From contig ONHG01000024.1 in the NCBI GenBank assembly GCA_900317585.1, positions 1 through 38,030 on the forward strand: 38,030 nt of DNA, read 5' to 3'. Below are positions 15,425 to 24,700 of the stretch, one piece after another. Both the position numbers and the translations under genes were made by a program. Under the pieces are notes generated by a model. That model had not been told where the DNA came from. It ran no database searches and worked only from the letters and a program-made list of their open reading frames with translations. Each line of letters starts with the position of its first letter. Position 1 is the first letter of the stretch. The DNA comes from an uncultured Lachnospiraceae bacterium (GTDB lineage: Bacteria > Bacillota > Clostridia > Lachnospirales > Lachnospiraceae).

Positions 15425-16753
15425 CTATAAACTTGTATTCACCCCATTTATGGTCGCATTCTCATTCTCCCTCATAGGAATGACGAGACACTTCTCCCCA
15501 TTGATGACCTGCGCATGAATCTGTGAAGCCTTCTCCGGCTTTACATGAAGCACCACATCATAAGTCTTAATTTGAGAAGTGTAATTATCAATCTCTTCCT
15601 GCTTCTCAAGAAGCTGTGAGGTGCGCTCCTCAATCTGATTATTTTTCTCCTGGATAACAGAATCCTTCTCCTCAAGCTGCGCATTTTTCTCATTGAGCTC
15701 GAGAGTTAAATCGCCGACCTGGCTCTCAAGAGCAAGCTTTTCCACGCGGATTTCATTAGCTGCAAGAGCCTTTGAATCAATGACATTGGCTGCGATAGGC
15801 GGCTTGTCACCGAAGGCCTCATTGACGGATTTTTCAATGCGTGAAATCTTTTCCTCAGAGATATGGCAGTCACTAAGCACCTTGTTCATAGCCTCGCTGT
15901 CGAGAATGAACGGATCATCGTCATCATCGTGAGTCTCAGCGTAGTCATCGGCCATCTCGGACAGATTCTGCTGGATATCAAGCAACTTGTCATCAGTGCT
16001 CTCGTCCTCGGCACCTAGCACGTTTCTGACGATTGAATGAAAAGCCATCTTCTGCTCAGTAGCTGTGCGCTCCACACCGCAGCCGAGGCCGTTTGTCATA
16101 AACTCAGAGTGCGGCTCCTTGGTGTTTTTCGTATAGAAAAGAGTGGAGTGTATGTCAGTGCTCCTATCATTGAAAGCAGGGAATAAAAAGCCTGTCTCAG
16201 GTGCACCGACCACCCAGTCCCTTATGCGGGCTCCGATACGCTGCTCCTTTTCCAGATAGCCAAGGCCCGGCTTTGAAAGTGTGACAGGGCAGATGGCGCA
16301 GAGCATGTATTTGTACACCTCCTCGGACTCATCCACGTTGATGTTGTCCTTTGTGCGTGTCATGACATCGTAGCTGTCGAGATACAAAAGAATCAGATAG
16401 TTCCCGGCCTCATCGTATGTGTCGATGACCAGATCATAGTATGTATCGAGCAGAGTCTCATCATTAAGCTCGCTGTCGCGAAGCGCCATGAGAATCTGCT
16501 GGCGACCTCCGACCTCTTCCTCCTCAAGCGGAAACTGCAGATTAAGCAGGTTGTTTCCGAGAGTGCCGGAAAGCACCTTGTTTGAAATCTCCAGATATTT
16601 GTAGTATTCATCCTCCTCCAGAGTGAGAAATTTGCCACCGAATTTGCAGACCTTTTCATGGTTGCAGTCCACATAGCAGCCGACCAGACGACTGAAGGTT
16701 GCCTGGTCTTTTTTTAATCTTCGTTTTAGTTCCAATACTTCTTTTTTGTTCAT
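15425..16753 (-). CDS. DUF4317 family protein
   Basis: Uncharacterised cytoplasmic protein of 442 residues, matching the DUF4317 family common in Lachnospiraceae. Seen: an N-terminal MNKKEVLELKRRLKKDQATFSRLVGCYVD block, a globular part to about residue 250, an acidic run (EDESTDDKL then DDDDD near 278), and a strongly predicted coiled coil with repeated Glu/Lys/Gln at about 335-400. It lacks a signal peptide or membrane segment. A GAGGATAAT ribosome site precedes the ATG. It starts 12 bases after the brnA stop on the same strand and may be read from the brnT promoter. No function is assigned. Confidence 0.8.
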   Translation of the reverse strand: MNKKEVLELKRRLKKDQATFSRLVGCYVDCNHEKVCKFGGKFLTLEEDEYYKYLEISNKVLSGTLGNNLLNLQFPLEEEEVGGRQQILMALRDSELNDETLLDTYYDLVIDTYDEAGNYLILLYLDSYDVMTRTKDNINVDESEEVYKYMLCAICPVTLSKPGLGYLEKEQRIGARIRDWVVGAPETGFLFPAFNDRSTDIHSTLFYTKNTKEPHSEFMTNGLGCGVERTATEQKMAFHSIVRNVLGAEDESTDDKLLDIQQNLSEMADDYAETHDDDDDPFILDSEAMNKVLSDCHISEEKISRIEKSVNEAFGDKPPIAANVIDSKALAANEIRVEKLALESQVGDLTLELNEKNAQLEEKDSVIQEKNNQIEERTSQLLEKQEEIDNYTSQIKTYDVVLHVKPEKASQIHAQVINGEKCLVIPMRENENATINGVNTSL

Positions 16754-16765
16754 ATTATCCTCGCA

Positions 16766-16975
16766 TTATTTCCATGAAAGCTGGAGTTCTCTTTTTTGTG
16801 TGACACAATCTGATAGATATAAATTAATAAGTGTCTGGTAAGGAATTCCCGAATTTTCAGCTTGCACTTTAAAATAATCTATTGTATTTTCATCAATATT
16901 AATTGTAATTTGTTTTTTTAGTTTTTTTGCGTAAGGATTGCGTTTTGCGTTGGAAAAGTCGTATTCATCTCTCAT
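16766..16975 (-). CDS. brnA: BrnA-type antitoxin
   Basis: A 69-residue antitoxin partner of BrnT. The N-terminal RDEYDFSNAKRNPYAKKLKK is the toxin-binding segment typical of BrnA, followed by a ribbon-helix-helix DNA-binding part (ITINIDENTIDYFKVQAENS and IPYQTLINLYL). In the family, BrnA neutralises the toxin and represses the shared promoter. AGGAGG overlapping the brnT stop gives it a strong ribosome site, in contrast to brnT. The 11-base gap indicates co-transcription. Confidence 0.9.
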   Translation of the reverse strand: MRDEYDFSNAKRNPYAKKLKKQITINIDENTIDYFKVQAENSGIPYQTLINLYLSDCVTQKRELQLSWK

Positions 16976-16986
16976 GATTGATCCTC

Positions 16987-17274
16987 CTAAAAATCAAAAT
17001 ACTGTTTACGCTCATTTGTAGTGGCTTTTCTTGCAGAGATTATCCTTATATTAGAGTCAGAGTTGCGATAACAATGACAAACGACCAATAGATTAGCATT
17101 ATTACTTAAACCTAAAATAATAAAGCGGTCCTCAGTCAATGAGTGGTCTGGATCATCCAAAACTAAAGCATTTTCATCGTAGAAAACACTTTTTGCCTCT
17201 TCAAATGAAATTTTGTGTTTTCGTTTATTAATTGTATTTTTATTTTCATCCCATTCAAAAATTATATTCTCCAT
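16987..17274 (-). CDS. brnT: BrnT-type ribonuclease toxin
   Basis: A 95-residue type II toxin of the BrnT family, which adopts a RelE-like fold and cleaves RNA to stop translation. Seen: FEWDENKNTINKRKHKISFEEA, the VFYDENALVLDDPDHS segment, RFIILGLSNNANLLVVCHCYR and IRIISARKATTNERKQYF, all in family order. It is upstream of brnA, the usual order for this pair. The start ATG at 17274 coincides with the predicted transcription start and has no Shine-Dalgarno sequence, so translation is probably leaderless. The ORF is intact, so the module looks functional. Confidence 0.9.
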   Translation of the reverse strand: MENIIFEWDENKNTINKRKHKISFEEAKSVFYDENALVLDDPDHSLTEDRFIILGLSNNANLLVVCHCYRNSDSNIRIISARKATTNERKQYFDF

Positions 17275-17280
17275 AATTAC

Positions 17281-17309
17281 ATTATAAGTACGAAATAATT
17301 ATTTGTCAA
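17281..17309 (-). promoter_or_regulatory. Consensus promoter and operator of brnTA
   Basis: Read on the minus strand, TTGACA (17309-17304), a 17-base spacer and TATAAT (17286-17281) form a perfect housekeeping promoter. The 12-bp perfect palindrome AAATAATTATTT (17293-17304) fills most of the spacer and is a likely BrnA operator. The -10 lies 6 bases before the brnT ATG. Confidence 0.85.
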
Positions 17310-17321
17310 TCAAGAAAAAAG

Positions 17322-17350
17322 ATGACAGAGCAACCACAAAATGCTATAAT
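17322..17350 (+). promoter_or_regulatory. Promoter of the GTPase-NYN gene
   Basis: ATGACA (17322-17327), a 17-base spacer and TATAAT (17345-17350) with an extended TG at 17342-17343. It is back to back with the brnT promoter, the two -35 boxes being 12 bases apart, so BrnA binding might affect both. Confidence 0.8.
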
Positions 17351-17386
17351 TTAGGAAATCAACGGATTATGATATAAAGTCTGACA

Positions 17387-17410
17387 CAGAGACATCCACA
17401 GGTGTCTCTG
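17387..17410 (+). promoter_or_regulatory. Leader hairpin of the GTPase-NYN gene
   Basis: CAGAGACA (17387-17394) pairs with TGTCTCTG (17403-17410), extendable by two more pairs to a 4-base loop, and is followed by TTCTTGG. It lies in the roughly 75-base leader. Ribosome-protection genes such as tetM are often attenuated in the leader, so this may be an attenuator; the T run is poor. Confidence 0.45.
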
Positions 17411-17429
17411 TTCTTGGATTGAGGTATAA

Positions 17430-20222
17430 ATGGAGCAGAAAATGACAAACAATCACATTACAATAGGCATTCTCGCACATGTAGATGCGGGAAAGACAAC
17501 CCTGTCTGAGGCCATGCTTTACAGCACCGGGCAGATTCGCTCACTCGGGCGTGTGGACCATCAGGACGCGTATCTGGACAACGATGCGCAGGAGAGAGAG
17601 CGTGGAATAACCATTTTTTCAAAGCAGGCAAGGCTTGATATTTCGCGTGGCACAAATGTGGCAGATACAGCACATACAGCAGATGTAGCACGTACGGCAG
17701 ATACAGCTCGTACATGGCATGTAGTCATGCTTGATACACCGGGGCATGTGGATTTTTCGGCAGAGATGGAGCGTACCCTTCAGGTGCTCGACTATGCAAT
17801 ACTTGTAATCAGCGCAACTGATGGAGTGCAGGGGCACACGCGCACACTGTGGAGACTTTTAAAGCACTATAACGTGCCGACATTTATTTTTGTAAACAAG
17901 ATGGATATGCAGGGCACGGATGCGGAGAAAGTGCAGGCAGAGCTAAGGAGCGAGCTGAGTGATGGCTGTGTGGATTTTTCTTCACAGGATTTATTTGATG
18001 AGCTTGCCATGTGCAGCGAGCCTCTTTTAGATGAATTTATGGAATCGGGAGAGCTTGCGGATGCACATATTGCGCAGGCGGTGGCTCAAAGGGAGGTGTT
18101 CCCCTGCTTTTACGGCTCGGCACTTAAGCTTGACAGAGTGGATACGCTGATTCAGGGGCTTTCGCGGTTTATGTGTGAAAGAAATTACCCTGACGAATTT
18201 TCTGCCCGCGTATATAAGATAGGCAGGGATGACAGAGGCAGCAGGCTGACATTTTTAAAGGTTACCGGAGGCTGTCTTAGAGTCAGGGACAAAATAGAGT
18301 ACAAAGCGCATGGCGGTGACGAGGCGAAAGGCCTTCTGATTGAGAAAATCGACCAGATAAGAAAGTATTCCGGCGAAAAATATGAGATAGCTGATGTGGC
18401 AGAGGCGGGCGAGATAGTTGCTGTCACAGGTCTTAGCTCGACATTTCCGGGGCAGGGGCTCGGGTTTGAGCAGCAGTCCAATATGCCAATCCTTGAACCG
18501 GTACTAAACTATAGGATGATTCTGCCTGATGATGTAAATCCGGCGGCATTTATGGAAAAGTTAAAGCAGCTTGAGGAGGAAGACCCACAGCTTTACATGG
18601 TGTGGGTGGAGGAGTTTAAGGAAATCCATGTGCAGCTCATGGGACAGGTGCAGATGGAGGTGCTTGTGCGTCTCATAAAGGACAGGTTTGGTGTTGTTGT
18701 CACGTTTGGACCGGGCAGCATTGTATATAAGGAAACGATAGCGAGGGCTGTCGAGGGAGTAGGACATTTCGAGCCGCTGCGCCACTATGCAGAGGTGCAT
18801 CTGCTTTTGTCGCCGGCGGAGCGTGGCAGCGGAATCACAGTCACATCCACCTGCAGTGAGGATGTGCTCGACAAAAACTGGCAGCGCCTCATAGCCACAC
18901 ACGTTGAGGAAAAGGAGCACAGGGGTGTGCTCACAGGCTCAGCGCTTACCGATGTGAAGGTCACTATTCTTACAGGAAGAGAACATGTAAAGCACACGGA
19001 GGGAGGCGATTTCCGCCAGGCTACATACAGAGCAATCCGCCAGGGGCTTAAATCCACAGAGAGCGTGCTGTTGGAGCCATACTACAGCTTTATCCTACAG
19101 GTGCCGATGGAGTATGTCGGCCGTGCAATGACAGATCTGGAGCAGAGATTTGCAAGAGCCGGGAGCCCGCAGTTTGCCACAACCGCTGCGAGGGAGATGG
19201 CAACAATTACAGGAAAGGCACCGGTTGCGACAATGCAGGATTATGTGAGTCTGGTGCATGCGTATACAAAGGGGCTCGGGCACCTGACACTGGAGCTGTG
19301 GGGTTATGATGAGTGTCACAATCCTGCGGAGGTGATTGCGCAGATGCACTATGACAGCGAGGAGGATTTCCGCAATCCGACAGGCTCGGTATTTTGTGCG
19401 CACGGCTCAGGCTACGTGGTGCCGTGGGATGAGGTCCCGGAGCATATGCACCTGCCGTATGTCTACCACGGAGATGAGTCTGAGGAGGCACTTGCAGCGA
19501 GTGCCCGCACGCAGAATGCATTTTCAGCGGAGGATGCGCAGGCACTTGCCGGAAACCGCCGCAGGACGAGCTTTGAGAAAGCTGTTTCAGGTATGTCATC
19601 AGTGGAGCTTGATGCGCAGCTTGCAGATGTTTATGCCAGGGAGTTTGGCATGGGCAAAAACGATATCGCAGAGGATCAGAGGCGCAAATGGTCAGGCAAA
19701 AAGAAAAATGAGTATGAAGGCCTAAGCGGTAAACCGCGCACCGTAAAGCATGATAAGCATGGCAATCCGATTTATCCGAAGAAATCCCCGGGGGAAGAGT
19801 ACCTGATAGTTGATGGATATAATATAATATTTGCATGGGAGGATTTAAAGGAGCTCTCGCGCATAAACATTGATTCGGCGAGAGATGCGCTGAAGGATGT
19901 TTTATCGGATTACCAGGGCTATAAGGGCTGTCATCTGCTGCTGGTGTTTGATGCGTACAAGGTGAAGGGCAATGCCGGAAAGAGAGAGACCTTCCACAAC
20001 ATAGAGGTTGTGTATACAAAGCAGGACGAGACAGCCGATGCATTTATCGAAAAGACTGTGTTTGGCATACGTGACAGGTACAAGGTAACAGTGGCAACCT
20101 CTGACGGACTGGAGCAGCAGACGGTCATGAGCCTGGGGGCACTGCGAATGTCAGCCCGCGAGCTTAAGGAGCATATTGAGATGACGAAGCGTGCCGGGAT
20201 GGAGGCATTCATATCACGATAA
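17430..20222 (+). CDS. TetM/EF-G-like translational GTPase fused to a YacP/Rae1-type NYN nuclease
   Basis: A 930-residue ribosome-directed protein. Residues 1 to about 650 follow the ribosomal-protection layout: G1 AHVDAGKTTL, G2 RGITIF, G3 DTPGHVDF, G4 NKMD, G5 GSAL, then domains II-V. The TetM domain IV tip YSPVS, which displaces tetracycline, is replaced by GREHVKHTEGGDF, so classical tetracycline resistance is doubtful. After a charged linker (about 690-790) comes an NYN domain like B. subtilis Rae1 (YacP), a ribosome-dependent A-site mRNA endonuclease. Its acidic residues are kept in LIVDGYN, LLVFDAY, DETADAFIE and VATSDG. The fusion suggests a factor that enters the ribosomal A site and cuts mRNA. 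An 18-bp tandem repeat lies between G2 and G3. The start is ATG 17430, 5 bases after GAGG. It has its own promoter and is probably monocistronic. Confidence 0.88.
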   Translation: MEQKMTNNHITIGILAHVDAGKTTLSEAMLYSTGQIRSLGRVDHQDAYLDNDAQERERGITIFSKQARLDISRGTNVADTAHTADVARTADTARTWHVVMLDTPGHVDFSAEMERTLQVLDYAILVISATDGVQGHTRTLWRLLKHYNVPTFIFVNKMDMQGTDAEKVQAELRSELSDGCVDFSSQDLFDELAMCSEPLLDEFMESGELADAHIAQAVAQREVFPCFYGSALKLDRVDTLIQGLSRFMCERNYPDEFSARVYKIGRDDRGSRLTFLKVTGGCLRVRDKIEYKAHGGDEAKGLLIEKIDQIRKYSGEKYEIADVAEAGEIVAVTGLSSTFPGQGLGFEQQSNMPILEPVLNYRMILPDDVNPAAFMEKLKQLEEEDPQLYMVWVEEFKEIHVQLMGQVQMEVLVRLIKDRFGVVVTFGPGSIVYKETIARAVEGVGHFEPLRHYAEVHLLLSPAERGSGITVTSTCSEDVLDKNWQRLIATHVEEKEHRGVLTGSALTDVKVTILTGREHVKHTEGGDFRQATYRAIRQGLKSTESVLLEPYYSFILQVPMEYVGRAMTDLEQRFARAGSPQFATTAAREMATITGKAPVATMQDYVSLVHAYTKGLGHLTLELWGYDECHNPAEVIAQMHYDSEEDFRNPTGSVFCAHGSGYVVPWDEVPEHMHLPYVYHGDESEEALAASARTQNAFSAEDAQALAGNRRRTSFEKAVSGMSSVELDAQLADVYAREFGMGKNDIAEDQRRKWSGKKKNEYEGLSGKPRTVKHDKHGNPIYPKKSPGEEYLIVDGYNIIFAWEDLKELSRINIDSARDALKDVLSDYQGYKGCHLLLVFDAYKVKGNAGKRETFHNIEVVYTKQDETADAFIEKTVFGIRDRYKVTVATSDGLEQQTVMSLGALRMSARELKEHIEMTKRAGMEAFISR
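17661..17714 (+). repeat. Three in-frame 18-bp tandem repeats in the GTPase gene
   Basis: Units at 17661-17678, 17679-17696 and 17697-17714 encode ADTAHT, ADVART and ADTART. They lie between switch I (RGIT) and the DTPGH motif, where TetM has only a few residues. Copy number could vary between strains without breaking the frame. Confidence 0.85.
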
Positions 20223-20273
20223 ACGGTCATAAATGGTAACAATATGTGTATAAAGAGATGTTTATAAAGACAT

Positions 20274-20302
20274 TTGTATGTCATAAGCAGAGATATTATA
20301 AT
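20274..20302 (+). promoter_or_regulatory. Probable promoter of the aminotransferase gene
   Basis: A perfect -10 TATAAT lies at 20297-20302, with a weak -35 TTGTAT at 20274-20279 and a 17-base spacer. The start codon follows 40 bases later. Confidence 0.5.
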
Positions 20303-20342
20303 AGTAAACATGCAAGAACATCAGAGATAAGGAGACAAGAAA

Positions 20343-21536
20343 ATGGTAGTAAACGAAAGCATGTACCAGCTCGGAAGCGTGCGCTCAGCAATCAGGGAGC
20401 TTTTCGAGTATGGTAAAAAAAGAGCAGCAATTGTAGGTAAGGAAAATGTATATGATTTCTCAATAGGAAACCCGAGCATACCGGCTCCGCAGATAGTAAA
20501 CGACACAATAAAGGAGCTTGTGACAGATTATGATTCTGTTGCGCTGCACGGCTACACCTCAGCACAGGGAGACGTGGAAACGAGAGCAGCGATAGCTGAG
20601 TTTTTGAACAACACACACGGCACACATTTTAATGCGGACAACCTTTACATGACAATGGGAGCAGCGGCATCGCTGTCAATCTGCTTTCGTGCGTTGACAA
20701 GCGACGCATATGATGAGTTTATTACCATAGCGCCATATTTCCCGGAGTACAAGGTATTTGTGAATGCAGCAGGCGCAAGGCTTGTAGAGGTGCCTGCAGA
20801 CACAGAGCATTTTCAGATAGATTTCGATGCGCTTGAGGAGAGAATCAGTGAGCACACCAGAGGTGTCATAATCAATTCACCAAACAACCCATCCGGCACA
20901 GTATATTCTGAGGAGACCATCAAAAAGCTCTCAGACCTCCTTGAGAAAAAGTCTAAGGAGATAGGAAGACCGATATTCATCATCGCAGATGAGCCGTACA
21001 GGGAGATAGTCTACGAAGGAATCAAGGTACCGTTTGTGACCCAATATTACGATAACACACTGGTATGCTACTCATACAGCAAGTCACTTTCGCTGCCGGG
21101 AGAGAGAATAGGATACGTCCTCGTGCCTGATGAGGTGTACGATAAGGCAGAGCTGTATGCAGCAGTCTGTGGTGCGGGAAGAGCACTCGGTTATGTATGC
21201 GCACCAAGCCTGTTCCAGAAGATGATAGTAAAATGCCAGGGGGCAACCGGTGATATCAATGCCTACAAAGAAAACAGAGACCTTCTGTACGAGGGACTCA
21301 CAAGGATAGGCTATCACTGCTTCAAGCCGGACGGAGCCTTTTATATGTTTGTAAAGGCACTCGAGGATGACAGCAATGCATTCTGTGAGAAGGCAAAGGA
21401 GGAGGATGTGCTCATAGTTGCAGCAGATGGCTTCGGCTGTCCGGGCTGGGTAAGAATATCATACTGTGTGGACAGGGAAATGATAAAGCGCTCTATGCCT
21501 GCGTTTGAAAAGATATACAACAAGTATAATAAATAA
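20343..21536 (+). CDS. PLP-dependent class I aminotransferase
   Basis: A 397-residue fold-type I aminotransferase of the aspartate/aromatic aminotransferase group, cytoplasmic. Seen: YDFSIGNPSIPAP near the N terminus, the NSPNNPSG motif, IADEPYREIVYEG with the PLP-ring Asp and Tyr, the Schiff-base Lys247 in SYSKSLSLPGERIGY, and the substrate-carboxylate Arg in GWVRISYC. Length and motifs are complete. The amino donor and acceptor cannot be decided from the sequence; the family members closest in appearance are annotated as pyridoxal-phosphate aminotransferases acting on aspartate or related acids. AAGGAG precedes the ATG. It has its own promoter and a hairpin directly after. Confidence 0.9.
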   Translation: MVVNESMYQLGSVRSAIRELFEYGKKRAAIVGKENVYDFSIGNPSIPAPQIVNDTIKELVTDYDSVALHGYTSAQGDVETRAAIAEFLNNTHGTHFNADNLYMTMGAAASLSICFRALTSDAYDEFITIAPYFPEYKVFVNAAGARLVEVPADTEHFQIDFDALEERISEHTRGVIINSPNNPSGTVYSEETIKKLSDLLEKKSKEIGRPIFIIADEPYREIVYEGIKVPFVTQYYDNTLVCYSYSKSLSLPGERIGYVLVPDEVYDKAELYAAVCGAGRALGYVCAPSLFQKMIVKCQGATGDINAYKENRDLLYEGLTRIGYHCFKPDGAFYMFVKALEDDSNAFCEKAKEEDVLIVAADGFGCPGWVRISYCVDREMIKRSMPAFEKIYNKYNK

Positions 21537-21559
21537 TAGTTATAAAAAAATAATTCGAA

Positions 21560-21604
21560 AAAGCGCCAAAAATTGTCTGAAAAATATGCAATTTTTGGCG
21601 CTTT
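21560..21604. terminator. Terminator hairpin after the aminotransferase gene
   Basis: A 16-bp perfect stem (21560-21575 with 21589-21604) has a 13-base loop. The T run on the plus strand is short (CTTTC), so termination may be partial. It lies 30 bases before the promoter of the type VII cluster. Confidence 0.65.
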
Positions 21605-21633
21605 CAATATGCAGTTTTCACAAAGTTGTCTCC

Positions 21634-21667
21634 GTGTGACCGTTGTGTGACCATTGTTTTGTATAAT
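21634..21667 (+). promoter_or_regulatory. Promoter of the type VII cluster with tandem 11-bp direct repeat
   Basis: A -10 TATAAT (21662-21667) lies 71 bases before the first gene. There is no good -35; instead two 11-bp direct repeats (GTGTGACCGTT 21634-21644 and GTGTGACCATT 21645-21655, one mismatch) cover that region. An activator binding on one helix face, one turn apart, would explain the missing -35. Confidence 0.55.
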
Positions 21668-21737
21668 GGCATGAAGAGTGGGAATATAAATAAAATCGTA
21701 ACGGAATAGTTACAAAAAATACTATAGAAAAGGAGAT

Positions 21738-24700
21738 ATGAGAGTGTTTAATAAAAAACTTAACAGGTTACTAGCAATCATGCTAGCTTCTGTAATGGGT
21801 GCGACATCGCTTCCGGCAACACCGGTAAGTGCTGATACACCCTCTTCAGAGTATGATATATCTAACGACGCAGCTTCGGATGATATATCTGACAGTAAAA
21901 TTCCAGATGAACGGGATTCGGATAATAATGCCACCGAGGAAAAACAGCCACAGAAGCTGACGGTAGAGTATACACCGGCGGATGATATTTATGTGGGGAA
22001 CAAAGTTGTTCCGGTGGTAAAATCCGACAGGGCGGATGCAGCCGTTGACAATTTAAAATACACTGTTGTAGAAGGCAAAAATCTGATTGAAAAGGATACA
22101 GACTTTGCATCAAACGGTATATGGACAGCAAAGGATACCGGAACTGTAAGGATAAAGGTGACAAAAGCAGAAGATGACAAATATAAGTCAGCAGAGGCAG
22201 AATATACTGTCACCATCAAAGAATGTGATTACAGCAGTATGAATAACAGCCTGACAGGGACAATGCTGCAGGGTACACAGTTTTATGTAGAAGCACCTAC
22301 ATTATCGCTGGCAAGTGACAATCAGGCGGTATATGTGGTTAGAAAAGGTGATGAATGGATTGAAGCTGATAAATATCAGCTTATGCCACAGCAGGGTGAT
22401 AACAGACAGACTCTTGTAATAGCACGTAAGGACAAGGAAAGCGGAGCTATCACAGATATTGGAAGTCTGCAGCTCGACTACAAATATGATACACAGCCGC
22501 CAAAGATAACATTGAATCCAAAGGAGGATGATAAACCTGCTTTTACAAAGGATGCTGTGGATTATTATGGAAATGTCAGAAAAGTAGACATGAATATCCA
22601 CGATGTCTCTTTGGATGATGGTTCCACACAGCTTTGGGTAAAGGTTGATGACCGGGAAGAATTCGATGTATTTGATGTCGATAATGCCCAGAAGCTGATT
22701 GATGCAGGAATAGAGTATAGTGACTGGATCGTGACAGGGGCTGATTATAGCAGCTGCATCACATTTGGTACAAAAGCTGATGAGGAACACAAATATCAGA
22801 TAATCAGAATGTATGCGAAGGATCAGGCGGAGCATGAGTGTAATGATACAAGCTCAATAGAGCAGCCGTTTTATGTGGATAGAAAAGCGCCTTCAGGTAC
22901 TATTGGATATGATGCTGATTTAATAGACGAGCAGAATATGGTCAGTCAGCAGGCATCAAATGTATATGGACAGCTGGAGGATATCAGCGGAATAAAGCAG
23001 GCATTCTACTATGTGAATAAATCAGATGAAAGTGGCAGTATTTTAAATGATGAGCAGGTAAAAGCGCTTGATGATTCAGCATGGAAGCCGTTAGAGCTTA
23101 TTGAGGATACATATGATGCCCGATATAAGTACAAGATTAATACATCTGATCTGAAGGATACTTCATATAACGTATATGTAAAGGCTCAGGACAATTGTAA
23201 TGGCGAGACAGCATTTTTCTCCACATCGAAGCTGGTTGTTGATACCCTGCCACCGGAGCTTACAGTGTCCCAGGATACCATGACAGCAGCCGATGAAAAA
23301 GGCTGGCATAAGGATGATATAAGCTATATCGTTAAGGCTGATGACAGCTTATCAGGAATTAAGAGTGTTGAATACACTGTATTTGATGGGAAAAGGAAAA
23401 TTGTATCAGGACAGACTGTTGAGCTTGACGAGAGCGGGGAAGGAAGGATAACCATTCCGGCAGCAGAGCAGTTTAACGGAATTGATCTGATGCTTTCAGT
23501 AAAGGCAACTGATTATGCCGGTCTTAAGACAGAGGTTAAAGGTGACAGCTTTAAGTTCAGCATGGACAGTCAGTCACCTGATGTCAGTATAGAGCCGGAA
23601 GCGGGCAAAAACAGAAAATATTTCAATGACGATGTCCGTATAAAAACAAATGTAGCTGACAGCCTTTCAGGTGTTGTATCAGCAAAATACCAGATAGTGA
23701 CAGATGATCAGTCCGTATCGGATGATGAAGGTGCATGGAATGAGCTTGATGAATCAGGAATCATAAATGTATCGGCTGAGGCTTATCTGGATAAAAAGGC
23801 AGATGTATATGTTAAAGCTGTTGATGAGGCAGGAAACGTGACTGTAGCGGATTTGACAGCAAGCGGCAGCCAGCCATTTTATATTCACAAGGCAGCGCCT
23901 GCAATAACAGTGACATATGGTACACCTGAGCAGCCGGATCCACAGTGCATCAGCAGTGTAAAAGGCACTGAGTATTACAGGGAAAACAGGATTGCAACCA
24001 TTTCGGTAAAAGAGAATGAGCTTTTCTTTGACCCCGATGAAACAAAAATCAATGTAAAGGTTGATGGAAATGAACAGACACAGTCAGATGCATGGTCTGA
24101 AAAGTCATACTGGGTAAAGACAGGCGAGGGAGCAGAAGCTGTTTACAGTAAGCAGCTCGTATTCAATGCAGGACACAAGTATGAGCTGAGTGTCAGTGCA
24201 AAAGATTTGTGTGGTAATTCAGATAATGGATTTGAGATAGAAGGAGACAAATCAGCAGAGTTTGTAATTGACGTACAGTCGCCGACAGGAAATATCAGGT
24301 TTGACGGACTTTCAACAGGCATGGATACCGTGTGGGATTTATTGCTGCCAAAAGACAAATATGAGATTTCAAGATTTGCTGCCAAGAAGGTCAATATTGC
24401 CGGACAGCTTGGAGATGAGCATAGCGGCATCAAGTCAGCAGAGTATTTCGTTTCAGCAGAGGATGCAATAATTGACGTAGACAGTATTCAGGAGGCTGAC
24501 TGGAAGACACTTGACAGCCTTAATGAGGATGGCACCTTCAGTGAACCGATAGAATGCGAGAACAAAAACTGCGTGGTATATGTCAGGGTTACAGATTTAA
24601 GCGGTAATGTTTCATATATCAGCACAAATGGATTGGTAGTTGATACATGCGCACCGGCAATATCAGTCATCACACCTGAGACAGCATCAGGAGTGTACAG

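Noticed and set aside
19207-20043. Long minus-strand open frame (278 codons) opposite the GTPase-NYN gene
   Set aside because: It lies fully antisense to well-conserved GTPase and NYN sequence, has no ribosome site, and its composition (Pro, His, Ser, Arg, Cys rich) is typical of a shadow frame.
17430-20222. Calling the GTPase a tetracycline resistance gene
   Set aside because: The TetM domain IV tip motif is absent and a nuclease domain is fused, so the resistance label would be misleading.
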